Assembly: GCA_964595455.1 (NCBI GenBank)
Contig: CAZQQL010000112.1
Span: 1 to 9,055, forward strand
Reading direction: 5' to 3'
From: DAOUEG01 sp964595455
GTDB lineage: Bacteria; Chloroflexota; Dehalococcoidia; Dehalococcoidales; RBG-16-60-22
DNA: 9,055 bases
Shown here: piece after piece, positions 1-5,730 of the stretch
How positions within the stretch are numbered: the stretch's first letter is position 1
Layout: each line of letters opens with the position of its first letter
The notes under the pieces: model-generated
Told to the model about the DNA's origin: nothing
The model's database searches: none
The model's input: only the letters and a program-made list of their open reading frames with translations
Made by a program: the position numbers and the translations under genes

Positions 1-21
1 ATACCCAGGCAAAGAAAGACT

Positions 22-363
22 TTATTCCACTTCAATGCTTTCTACTGAGAGTTCCGATCCTGAGAGTATATCGATCTCCATGTTGTGGCATTTTGGACAT
101 CGTATATCAAACGAGTTGCTGGTATAGTCGTAACTGCATTTCCGGCAATGTAGTTTGGTTGGGGGCTGAAGAAAAGAAAGCCTGGCGCCGGCTGCCGCCG
201 ACCCGCGACTCAAAATGTCAAACTGCAATTGGATGCATTCCGGAACATACCCGGTCAGTCTGCCAATTAAGAGCTCGATCTTCGTTATTTTGGAAGCGTC
301 GACTTCCCTGACCTTTTGCAGGACAATAGACAAGATACTTTGCGTGATAGCGAATTCATGCAT
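22..363 (-). CDS. hypA: HypA, hydrogenase nickel-incorporation protein
   Basis: HypA is a small cytoplasmic metallochaperone that, with HypB, delivers nickel to the large subunit of [NiFe]-hydrogenase during maturation. The 113-residue product has the family's usual length and starts with Met-His-Glu, where His2 and Glu3 are the known nickel-binding end. The motif TQSIL follows at residues 7-11. The zinc-ribbon cysteines are present as two CxxC pairs, C73/C76 and C89/C92. The C-terminus (SGSELSVESIEVE) is typical of the family. The start is fixed by the need for His2, although no good Shine-Dalgarno sequence precedes it. It lies 42 bases downstream of the Fe-S protein gene on the same strand, so the two may be co-transcribed. 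A hypB partner could lie beyond the left edge and cannot be seen. The family call is secure; its hydrogenase client is unknown. Confidence 0.95.
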   Translation of the reverse strand: MHEFAITQSILSIVLQKVREVDASKITKIELLIGRLTGYVPECIQLQFDILSRGSAAAGARLSFLQPPTKLHCRKCSYDYTSNSFDIRCPKCHNMEIDILSGSELSVESIEVE

Positions 364-405
364 AATGGCAACTAACCATCGCTCGTAATTTGGCCTGAAA
401 CAACG

Positions 406-1494
406 TCATTTAAAAAAATCGTCCCTTCCGCTCTCATAAGCGCGACGGCGCAGGTAATCGTCCCATGTGTCCGGATAGATGAAGGGCGTTTCCTTCCTCT
501 TCAGCGTAAGCGCGTGTTCGGGACAGGCGGCGGCGCAGAGACCGCAACCTATGCATTTCGATGTGTCGATGACAGGTCTTGAGTTGTTTTTATCCATAGT
601 AATCGCTTTGGCAGGGCACATCTTGGCACATTCAGGGCAATTACCTTTACAGAGTTCAATATTAAGTTCGGAATAGAAATTGGATTTCATCGATGGTTGG
701 GGCTTGCCAGCCAATAATGGCCGTAATGTCCCGCAACAGCACGTACAGCAACTGCATATGGTTAATGGGCGGGCGTTTGCGTTAGCTTGATGGACCAGGC
801 CGAGGTCGCGGGCCCTCTGGATCTTTTTCATCGCTTCCTCTTTTGTAATCCTGCGGCCTGCATCCAGTTCGACAATGGCGGTCGCGAATCCACCCAGGAA
901 CAGGCATTGGTCTTCTACGGGAGCACTGCACCCTCTTCCGTTAATTTTCTCCATTTTCCGGCAGAGACATTCCGTGACGGCGATTTCGTCATCGTCGGCC
1001 CTTTCTATCAAGTGAGACACGATCTCGGAAGGGAGCACCTCTGTGTTGTACGGCAATGCCGATTCGCGGGGAACGACTCTGAAATGCGGTATTAGTTCCG
1101 TTGGCTGATATTCCTGGTCGAGAGGACCCAGTTTACCGTATAGTTCGAGTATTTCTTTATTTAGCCAGGTCATCTGCAATTCCATGGCCCCGGGGCCCCA
1201 GGTCATCGCAGTGTAACGGCCGTCTTCTTTCGTACCGGTTCGTAACACCCAGGTTTTACGGAGCAGGCCGTCAAGAACCGGAAGGATCTCGTCCTTGCCA
1301 CGATCGAGTCTCTTGGCGATATCATCGATGCTCTCCGAATATGGCATCAGCTTTGAAAGTAGCTTGCCTTCCTCGTCCGTCAATGAAAACGGCATTTCAA
1401 ATACTTTCCACTCATCATTATCAGGTGATGCCGGAAATCCGAATGGGAATCTCTTGAGATGTTCTATGACATTCTGAGCGATTTCAATTTTCAT
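406..1494 (-). CDS. Cysteine-rich 4Fe-4S protein with winged-helix-like N-terminus
   Basis: This 362-residue protein probably binds several iron-sulfur clusters and acts in electron transfer or redox sensing; the exact role is unknown. Residues about 30-85 look like a winged-helix fold (DDIAKRL at 57-63, then a LLRK recognition-like segment). A middle block carries CLC at 176-178 followed by R179, plus C189 and C197. Residues 247-254 hold six cysteines (C247, C249, C250, C252, C253, C254). The C-terminal ferredoxin part has C282/C286/C289/C293, spaced CxxxCxxCxxxC rather than the usual CxxCxxCxxxC, followed by a regular motif C314/C317/C320/C324. I see no membrane segment or signal peptide. 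The start is supported by AGGAG seven bases upstream of the ATG. It is transcribed divergently from the MATE gene and precedes hypA, suggesting a link to nickel or hydrogenase metabolism. Similar proteins in anaerobes are annotated only as 4Fe-4S ferredoxins. Confidence 0.85.
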   Translation of the reverse strand: MKIEIAQNVIEHLKRFPFGFPASPDNDEWKVFEMPFSLTDEEGKLLSKLMPYSESIDDIAKRLDRGKDEILPVLDGLLRKTWVLRTGTKEDGRYTAMTWGPGAMELQMTWLNKEILELYGKLGPLDQEYQPTELIPHFRVVPRESALPYNTEVLPSEIVSHLIERADDDEIAVTECLCRKMEKINGRGCSAPVEDQCLFLGGFATAIVELDAGRRITKEEAMKKIQRARDLGLVHQANANARPLTICSCCTCCCGTLRPLLAGKPQPSMKSNFYSELNIELCKGNCPECAKMCPAKAITMDKNNSRPVIDTSKCIGCGLCAAACPEHALTLKRKETPFIYPDTWDDYLRRRAYESGRDDFFK

Positions 1495-1745
1495 TGTTTT
1501 TCTCCTGTTCCATTTAGAGCAAAAACTACCCGGAACTTACATCACATTGTATCTGAATTTGAATACTCAATGAAAGTAAACGAAAGACTACGCGCTACCC
1601 ATTAAAGAGACCAAATCCGAGATTGGCCTTCCCCGGAAATCACCGCGACTTTTATTCGGGCTCAGGCACCGTACCTATCGTTTAACCACCAGTTAGCATG
1701 AATGGTCATGCGGATGGTAAACTATCCAGAACATGATTCCTTGAT

Positions 1746-3125
1746 ATGACTGAACCAACCGCCGCATCAACCCCAAAAGCCGTAATGAGGGACTGGACCC
1801 AGGGCAGCATCGTGCAGAATATCCTCCTGCTCGCCTGGCCGGTGATGGTCCTGGGCGTCCTTTACGCGGCGAACCTGATTCTGGAAATGGTGTGGGTCGG
1901 CAGGCTCGGCGCATCCTCGATCGCTGGAGTCGGCGTGGCAGGGTTCATAGTCCTGCTGGTAGTCTCCTTCAAGACAGGCCTGAGCATCGGCGAGAGGGCC
2001 ATGGTAGCGCGCTTTATCGGAAACGGCGACCTCGCTTCGGCCAATCGCGTCGCCGGTCAGGCTTTCCTGGTAAGCGCTCTTTACGGCATCATCGTTTTTT
2101 TCGTCGGCGCCTTTCTTGCCGGCCCCATCTTCAGCCTGTTCAACCTGGAAACTGAAGCCCTGCAGGAAGGAACGGCTTACCTGCACCTGATCATGATGGG
2201 ATGGCTGACGGAAGCCTTCTGGATGACCGCTTTTGGCTTGATGCAGGCTTCCGGTGATGTTATTTCTCCCATGAAAGCCGCTATCGTCTTAAGGGTCATC
2301 AACGCTCTGCTTTGCCCCTTCCTGGTCCTGGGCTGGTGGATATTTCCCAGGTTAGGGGTGCAGGGAGCGGCCATTACCTATATTTCTGCCACAGGGGTGG
2401 GAATGATCATCTGCATATGGATGCTTTTTACGGGAAAAACCCGCCTTAAATTATCCCTGAAGGACTTTTCACCCGACCTGAAACTGATCTGGCGAATGCT
2501 GAAGATCGGCCTGCCCGGCGGGATTTCCGCCATCGGTAAATCCTTCGCTGACCTGGTCCTGACCTCGATCATGATCCCCTTCGGGACGGCCCCCTTGGCA
2601 GCTCACAATGTCCTGTCCAGGATCGAGATGTTTCTCAGCACTCCCGGGATGGGATTAGGAACGGCAGCCGCTGTCCTGGTGGGGCAAAATCTGGGTGCTA
2701 AACAGCCTCAGCGAGCGGCCCGGAGCGGCTGGCTGGCCACTGCGATGGTATCCGGGATAATGCTCGTCTGCACTATAGCCGTTCTTATATGGGCCAGGCA
2801 AATCATCGGTTTCTTTACTACCGACGCCCAAATGATAGAAACAGGAGCTGATTTCCTGAGGATTGCAGCAGCCGGCTACCTGGCGATGGGACTCACGAAT
2901 ATCCTCTCCAGTACTATCAGCGGCGCCGGTGATACCTTGCCCCCCATGATTATCGCGCTCGGTATGTTATGGGTGATCATGATCCCGCTGGCCGCCCTGC
3001 TGTCGCGGTTCACTTCCCTGGAAGCCTACGGCATAAGATGGGCGATAGTTATCAGCTTTGCCGTGGGAGCGTTAGCTTATCTTGTCTATTTTTTAAAGGG
3101 AAGGTGGATGAGGAAAAAGGTGTAA
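1746..3125 (+). CDS. MATE family efflux transporter
   Basis: A 459-residue inner-membrane antiporter of the multidrug and toxic compound extrusion (MATE) superfamily, expected to export organic cations or other small molecules against Na+ or H+. The length and the pattern of about twelve hydrophobic segments fit the family. The N-terminal signature (TQGSIVQNILLLAWP from residue 18) is typical. The two homologous halves each carry the familiar pseudo-repeated motif, MQASGD at 166-171 and ISGAGD at 391-396. VGQNLGAK at 312-319 is also characteristic. An in-frame stop lies just upstream (1734-1736), so the ATG at 1746 is the earliest ATG in frame; the Met at residue 14 is an alternative, and neither has a convincing ribosome binding site. 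The stop codon lies directly against a recombinase-tail fragment in the same frame. The substrate cannot be told from sequence. Confidence 0.95.
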   Translation: MTEPTAASTPKAVMRDWTQGSIVQNILLLAWPVMVLGVLYAANLILEMVWVGRLGASSIAGVGVAGFIVLLVVSFKTGLSIGERAMVARFIGNGDLASANRVAGQAFLVSALYGIIVFFVGAFLAGPIFSLFNLETEALQEGTAYLHLIMMGWLTEAFWMTAFGLMQASGDVISPMKAAIVLRVINALLCPFLVLGWWIFPRLGVQGAAITYISATGVGMIICIWMLFTGKTRLKLSLKDFSPDLKLIWRMLKIGLPGGISAIGKSFADLVLTSIMIPFGTAPLAAHNVLSRIEMFLSTPGMGLGTAAAVLVGQNLGAKQPQRAARSGWLATAMVSGIMLVCTIAVLIWARQIIGFFTTDAQMIETGADFLRIAAAGYLAMGLTNILSSTISGAGDTLPPMIIALGMLWVIMIPLAALLSRFTSLEAYGIRWAIVISFAVGALAYLVYFLKGRWMRKKV

Positions 3126-3202
3126 TTGGCCTTGCTCCTGAGATGGGAAGCGGTCTACATCGATACGAAACCCCACCGGCTCGTCGCGGTAAAACCGAAG
3201 CC

Positions 3203-3267
3203 GCCTTTCATGGCTGTCCTGCAGGTGGCGGCTTCAAGAGAAGGAATTCAAATTTCTATCGTCAATG
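3203..3267 (+). repeat. Imperfect 65-bp direct repeat, copy 1
   Basis: It aligns without gaps to 4706-4770, with 50 of 65 bases identical by hand count. The best-conserved cores are gcctttcat, ggtggcggcttc and tttctatcgt. It lies inside the recombinase-tail fragment and is directly followed by a perfect hairpin. Confidence 0.85.
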
Positions 3268-3287
3268 GGAGAGAGTTGCTCTCTCCC
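3267..3287. other. Perfect 9-bp hairpin after repeat copy 1
   Basis: GGGAGAGAG, a three-base loop TTG, then CTCTCTCCC form a perfect stem. It lies between the converging MATE and DUF3237 genes and could stop transcription from either side, but no T-run follows on either strand, so a classical intrinsic terminator is not shown. A different hairpin occupies the equivalent place after repeat copy 2. Confidence 0.5.
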
Positions 3288-3347
3288 CTAAACAATACTC
3301 TGGTTTTCGTTGATGCAGGCATTCGGCTTTCCTTGCATCTTTATACG

Positions 3348-3773
3348 TCATACACTGCATATTTCGTACACTTTTATGGTTACCCCACCTTGCCGGGGGT
3401 ATCCTTCAGTACGAAACTTATTACTGTGGAGATAGGGACCAAGCGTTTTACTATCGGTGAAGAACGTTGGAATTGTCTTGAAAGGCATTACCATATCACC
3501 GGAGAACCATCCGTTGTTTTCGACATATATCCTGCAGTGCTCTCCAGTATTATCCACGCCTTCAAGCATGTAGCGTGCGGACATATGCCTCACCCCGTTT
3601 GGGTTGACCGTTTGGGTATCAACTCCGCCGGGAAGGATCCGTCCATTGAAGATTTCTCCCCGGACTGTACCTCCGAATGGTATCATGACTACTTCGCCGG
3701 CAGAGCCCTTCAATTGAGCAACTAGTGCAGACTCAATGTCTACTACTACCTCGAATATAAGCTTGTCAGGCAT
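3348..3773 (-). CDS. DUF3237 domain-containing protein
   Basis: A 141-residue cytoplasmic protein matching the DUF3237 family, small beta-barrel proteins of unknown biochemical function. The family pattern is visible as IPFGGTVRGEIFNG (residues 31-44), LPGGVDTQ (47-54), ARYMLEGVDNTGEHCRIYVENNG (66-88, with the conserved Tyr, Asp and final NNG), and a C-terminal beta-strand segment. I chose the ATG at 3773 because AGGAG lies about 12 bases upstream and the family homology starts there. The frame is open to an upstream ATG at 3827, but that start has poor ribosome-binding context. It lies 75 bases downstream of the LUD-domain gene on the same strand, probably in one transcript, and converges on the MATE gene. 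There is no signal peptide. The function remains unknown; pairing with a LUD protein hints at organic-acid or redox metabolism, which is only inference. Confidence 0.82.
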   Translation of the reverse strand: MPDKLIFEVVVDIESALVAQLKGSAGEVVMIPFGGTVRGEIFNGRILPGGVDTQTVNPNGVRHMSARYMLEGVDNTGEHCRIYVENNGWFSGDMVMPFKTIPTFFTDSKTLGPYLHSNKFRTEGYPRQGGVTIKVYEICSV

Positions 3774-3848
3774 TTTTTCCGTTGTCTCCTTCCGGTTTAA
3801 TCCGATTATGTTTAAACGACCCAGCATTTACATTCGCGAAAAAACTTC

Positions 3849-4550
3849 CTAAATGCCTAGTTCTTCTCCCACGATTACCAGGTTTATCCTGCCATGGTGT
3901 CCAGGCATCGAGCCTTCGATGACCGTTACGTAATTGCAGATCCGCCAATCATGCCGGCAGTCCGCACAACTCCCGTTTTTAACGCAGGGCAATTCACCCA
4001 ACATTTCATCTTTATGCTTGATGTAGTGTCTTGCAGCATTGATTGGTGCTGCAAAATTATGGATCCGGTCGAGTGCTTCGGGCACATCTTTCACGATTTT
4101 ATTGACACCCACAACGAGAATAACCTTCTCAGGCCCGAAAAGCATTGGAGCAACTCGATTACCATAGCCATCTATATTGACAATTTTCCCATCCAGGGTG
4201 ACTGCATTGGTTCCCGTAATATATACGTCAGCGAAGAACGTTTCCCTCATCATCCGTTCTCTGTCCTTTGGCCAATGCCCTTCGGCATTGAGATCAAAGG
4301 GATCGAGCAATATATTCTGGTTACGGCGTTTTATCTCCTCAAGAATGCCAATCTGCTCGATGCTGATGGAATCCCCCCTGGCTACCACTTTTCCTGGCGG
4401 AATCATGCCCATGATAGTGGATAGAGCCTCCTTTTGATCTGGTAAGAAAATTCCGTTGATCTTCCTCTTTTTCAGACATGTAATGGTCTTCTCAGCACGC
4501 AATCGATTGAAGTTGGCCCTTTCTTCGCTGATGTCAGCCTCGTTTATCAT
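3849..4550 (-). CDS. LUD domain protein (DUF162, LutC/YkgG-like)
   Basis: A 233-residue cytoplasmic protein of the LUD (lactate utilization, DUF162) superfamily. Family members take part in L-lactate oxidation complexes (LutABC), but many stand-alone versions have no proven role. Visible signatures are RGDSISIEQIGI (58-69, the counterpart of the common GGS-type loop), ITGTNAVTLDGKIVNIDG (111-128), and GPEKVILVVGVNKI (139-152). A C-terminal cysteine set, C189, C195, C198 and C205, ends in RICN and may bind metal or an Fe-S cluster, as in the common stand-alone subfamily. The start is supported by AAAGGA five bases before the ATG. LutA- and LutB-like partners are absent; the neighbour is a DUF3237 protein. 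The gene lies between the two recombinase-tail fragments, so it may be island cargo. Confidence 0.9.
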   Translation of the reverse strand: MINEADISEERANFNRLRAEKTITCLKKRKINGIFLPDQKEALSTIMGMIPPGKVVARGDSISIEQIGILEEIKRRNQNILLDPFDLNAEGHWPKDRERMMRETFFADVYITGTNAVTLDGKIVNIDGYGNRVAPMLFGPEKVILVVGVNKIVKDVPEALDRIHNFAAPINAARHYIKHKDEMLGELPCVKNGSCADCRHDWRICNYVTVIEGSMPGHHGRINLVIVGEELGI

Positions 4551-4705
4551 ATCGTCCTTTCTAAACAGATACCAATTACCGCCTCATAAAGCAATTCCAG
4601 ATTCCAGGAAAGACACTCAAGTACTCTCTTCCAAATAAGGCTGTTTCCCCCTGAAAGCAAATCCTCTGTTGCTGTATTTTCCCTGAACCCATGAGACAAT
4701 CCTGC

Positions 4706-4770
4706 GCCTTTCATACCTGTCTTCAAGGTGGCGGCTTCGAAAGAGGGTTCTGAGGTTTCTATCGTGAATG
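4706..4770 (+). repeat. Imperfect 65-bp direct repeat, copy 2
   Basis: This is the partner of the repeat at 3203-3267, at an offset of 1503 bases with no gaps. The pair encloses the DUF3237 and LUD genes. Confidence 0.85.
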
Positions 4771-4788
4771 AGCCTTTCAAGGGCTCAT
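4768..4788. terminator. Hairpin just beyond the tmRNA 3' end, possible terminator
   Basis: ATGAGCC, a seven-base loop and GGCTCAT form a perfect 7-bp stem. It starts nine bases past the mature 3' end of ssrA on the minus strand. The position suits termination or 3' processing of the tmRNA precursor, but no T-run follows, so termination is unproven. It occupies the same place relative to repeat copy 2 as the 3267-3287 hairpin does to copy 1. Confidence 0.4.
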
Positions 4789-4797
4789 CGTTGTTTC

Positions 4798-5153
4798 TGG
4801 TGGAGACGGGGGAGAGTCGAACTCCCCGTCCAGAAGAAGCTGTCCAGGATATCCTACAGGTTTATCCGGCTCTTTGAATCTCGCCCATCAGACCTCAACC
4901 GGCCGAGTTCCCACGGGCCAGCCGATATTTTCTTTCGCGCCCCGCATCGGCGTCCTGGGCTGCGGCACCCCGGCATTTCGGCACCCAGGCCCTGACCCGT
5001 CGGGGTGGGGTCAGGCTGGATGGCAACCTAACTGTTAGGCTGCAACCATTTCTGGTTCGGCAGTTGTTTTTTGCCACCTGTTTTATGAGGAGATGATGGC
5101 ACCTCAACCTGCAATCCTGTAACGCACCTCCCCTGTCGAATCCGCGCGTCCCC
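4798..5153 (-). ncRNA. ssrA: tmRNA (transfer-messenger RNA)
   Basis: This 356-nt RNA rescues stalled ribosomes with SmpB by acting as alanyl-tRNA and then as a short mRNA that adds a degradation tag. The 5' end GGGGACG pairs fully with CGUCUCC before the encoded ACCA end, giving a 7-bp acceptor stem with the G3-U70 wobble expected for alanine charging. The 5' part contains GGATTCGACAGGGG, a hallmark of tmRNA, and the 3' part has a T-arm around TTCGACT. Helix P2 is visible: CAGGAT and CAGGTT at the 5' side (5106-5119 in plus coordinates) pair with AACCTG and ATCCTG at the 3' side (4845-4862). Pseudoknot-region stems include CCTGACCC/GGGTCAGG (4991-5015). The tag frame ends in MVAA-stop but is one base out of register with the nearest GCA. 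It lies 33 bases downstream of smpB, so co-transcription followed by processing is possible. Confidence 0.96.
5035..5074 (-). other. ssrA: tmRNA tag-peptide region
   Basis: Reading back from the TAA at 5035-5037, the frame encodes KTTAEPEMVAA, a good tag tail with the small nonpolar end that ClpXP-type proteases recognise. Just upstream are six consecutive A (5067-5072 on plus as T) and GC. With six A, the GCA at 5072-5074 is in another frame with no nearby stop. With five A it would give AKTTAEPEMVAA-stop. Five base pairs CCTAA/TTAGG form a stem at and after the stop, as in other tmRNAs. Confidence 0.7.
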
Positions 5154-5163
5154 ATGCGTTATT

Positions 5164-5184
5164 GAAAGCCTGCCGTTCGCTTTC
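5164..5184. other. Small hairpin between smpB and ssrA
   Basis: GAAAGC and GCTTTC form a 6-bp stem with a nine-base loop within the 33-base smpB-ssrA gap, 10 bases from the mature tmRNA 5' end. It could mark processing of a joint transcript. There is no T-run on the minus strand after it, so it is not a clear terminator. Confidence 0.3.
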
Positions 5185-5186
5185 CT

Positions 5187-5636
5187 TTATCGTTGTTTCA
5201 TCGCCCTGGCCAATTCCCGCTCCGTTTCACGGCGGGTTATGGCCTCCCGCTTGTCATAGAGCTTCTTGCCGCGGGCCAGCGCCACCTCTACCTTGGCTTT
5301 GCCTTCTTTCAGGTAGACTTTTGTGGCCACCAGCGTCAGGCCTTTCTCGGCGACCTTCTGGGCTAGATTGTTGATCTCCTTGCGGTGCAACAGCAGCTTG
5401 CGCGGCCGGGTCGGCTCATGGCTCATGTAGCTGCTCGCCTGGTAGCGCGCGATGTGTGCGTTCTGCAGCCACAATTCCCCTTTTTCCGGCTTCACATAGG
5501 CGTCACCCAGGCTGATCCGCCCTTCACGGATGGACTTGATCTCCGACCCCATGAGGGCGATCCCCGCTTCTATCGGGTCGCTGATGAAGTAGTTGTGGTA
5601 TGCCTTTTTGTTGCTGGCGACAATCTTGATGCCCAT
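5187..5636 (-). CDS. smpB: SsrA-binding protein SmpB
   Basis: SmpB is the small cytoplasmic beta-barrel protein that binds the tRNA-like domain of tmRNA and brings it to stalled ribosomes. The 149-residue length is normal. The N-terminus (IVASNKKAYHNYFI, residues 5-18) and the block EAGIALMGSEIKSIREGRISLGDAYV (23-48) are diagnostic. The C-terminal tail is basic (RGKKLYDKREAITRRE...), matching the part that enters the empty mRNA channel. The ATG at 5636 fits the family start. No Shine-Dalgarno sequence precedes it; a TACAAT-like element lies so close that the message may be almost leaderless. It follows glmS on the same strand after 94 bases and is directly followed by ssrA, its functional partner. 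Confidence 0.98.
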   Translation of the reverse strand: MGIKIVASNKKAYHNYFISDPIEAGIALMGSEIKSIREGRISLGDAYVKPEKGELWLQNAHIARYQASSYMSHEPTRPRKLLLHRKEINNLAQKVAEKGLTLVATKVYLKEGKAKVEVALARGKKLYDKREAITRRETERELARAMKQR

Positions 5637-5644
5637 ACGACTTT

Positions 5645-5673
5645 ATTGTACCATACGGCATCGGACGCCCCAA
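5645..5673 (-). promoter_or_regulatory. Possible smpB promoter
   Basis: On the minus strand TTGGGG, a 17-base spacer and TACAAT resemble a sigma-70 type promoter; the -10 matches five of six bases and the -35 only its TTG. A start about seven bases after the -10 would fall within a few bases of the smpB ATG, agreeing with the missing ribosome binding site. The -35 match is weak. Confidence 0.3.
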
Positions 5674-5730
5674 TATCGGGCATTTCAGAAATGTCGCGGG
5701 CCATGAGGATTTTTTTGGCAGGCTGCTGCC

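Larger units (their letters stand above)
3126..3320 (+). pseudogene. C-terminal remnant of a site-specific recombinase, copy 1
   Basis: The open frame after the MATE stop reads like the C-terminal end of a large serine-type recombinase. It contains WEAVYIDT, then VAVKPKPPF, then VAASREG and SIVN. From memory, tails of the form 'YVD...VAIKPKPxF' occur in recombinases of Dehalococcoidia; I could not search for this. The catalytic and DNA-binding domains are absent. Part of it (3203-3267) matches a second fragment at 4706-4770. The differences fall 6, 2 and 7 at codon positions 1, 2 and 3, and 13 of 21 residues are identical, as expected for two diverged coding copies. The frame stays open to 3725, but beyond about 3347 it is antisense to the DUF3237 gene and is not credible. 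The left edge is the MATE stop; the right limit is approximate. Confidence 0.5.
4701..4797 (+). pseudogene. C-terminal remnant of a site-specific recombinase, copy 2, abutting ssrA
   Basis: In the frame set by position 4707 this reads PFIPVFKVAASKEG, then VSIVNEP, and continues as SSLFLVETGESRTPRPE across the 3' end of ssrA on the opposite strand, stopping at 4875-4877. An in-frame stop at 4692-4694 and loss of the KPKP-like segment show that only the last few dozen codons survive. Recombinases of islands that use a tRNA or tmRNA 3' end often sit with their gene end at the attachment site, so a tail ending inside ssrA is what an integrated element would leave. It is homologous to the fragment at 3126. 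Identification as a recombinase rests on memory of such tails and needs a search. Confidence 0.48.

Noticed and set aside
1495..1745. Divergent intergenic region, with TTGA-ATAC-TCAA and a minus-strand TACAAT
   Set aside because: No -35 box with acceptable spacing and no extended operator could be supported; it presumably holds promoters for both genes.
3197..3235. Inverted repeat GAAGCCGCC / GGCGGCTTC around repeat copy 1
   Set aside because: The left arm is not kept in copy 2, so it is probably chance within former coding sequence.
3299..3330. Possible degenerate second copy of the tmRNA 3' end after repeat copy 1 (TCTGGT...)
   Set aside because: Only TCTGGT is shared with the ssrA end; too short to call an attachment site.
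3348..3725. Continuation of the plus-strand frame from 3126 as a 199-codon gene
   Set aside because: This part is antisense to the well-supported DUF3237 gene; only the first 65 or so codons carry recombinase-like sequence.
4895..5155. Minus-strand open frame of 86 codons inside ssrA
   Set aside because: It lies wholly within the tmRNA, whose secondary structure explains the sequence.
5710..5730. Hairpin GGCAG-loop-CTGCC beside a run of seven T, after glmS
   Set aside because: The T-run is on the wrong side: a minus-strand transcript would read A after the stem, so it cannot be an intrinsic terminator for glmS.
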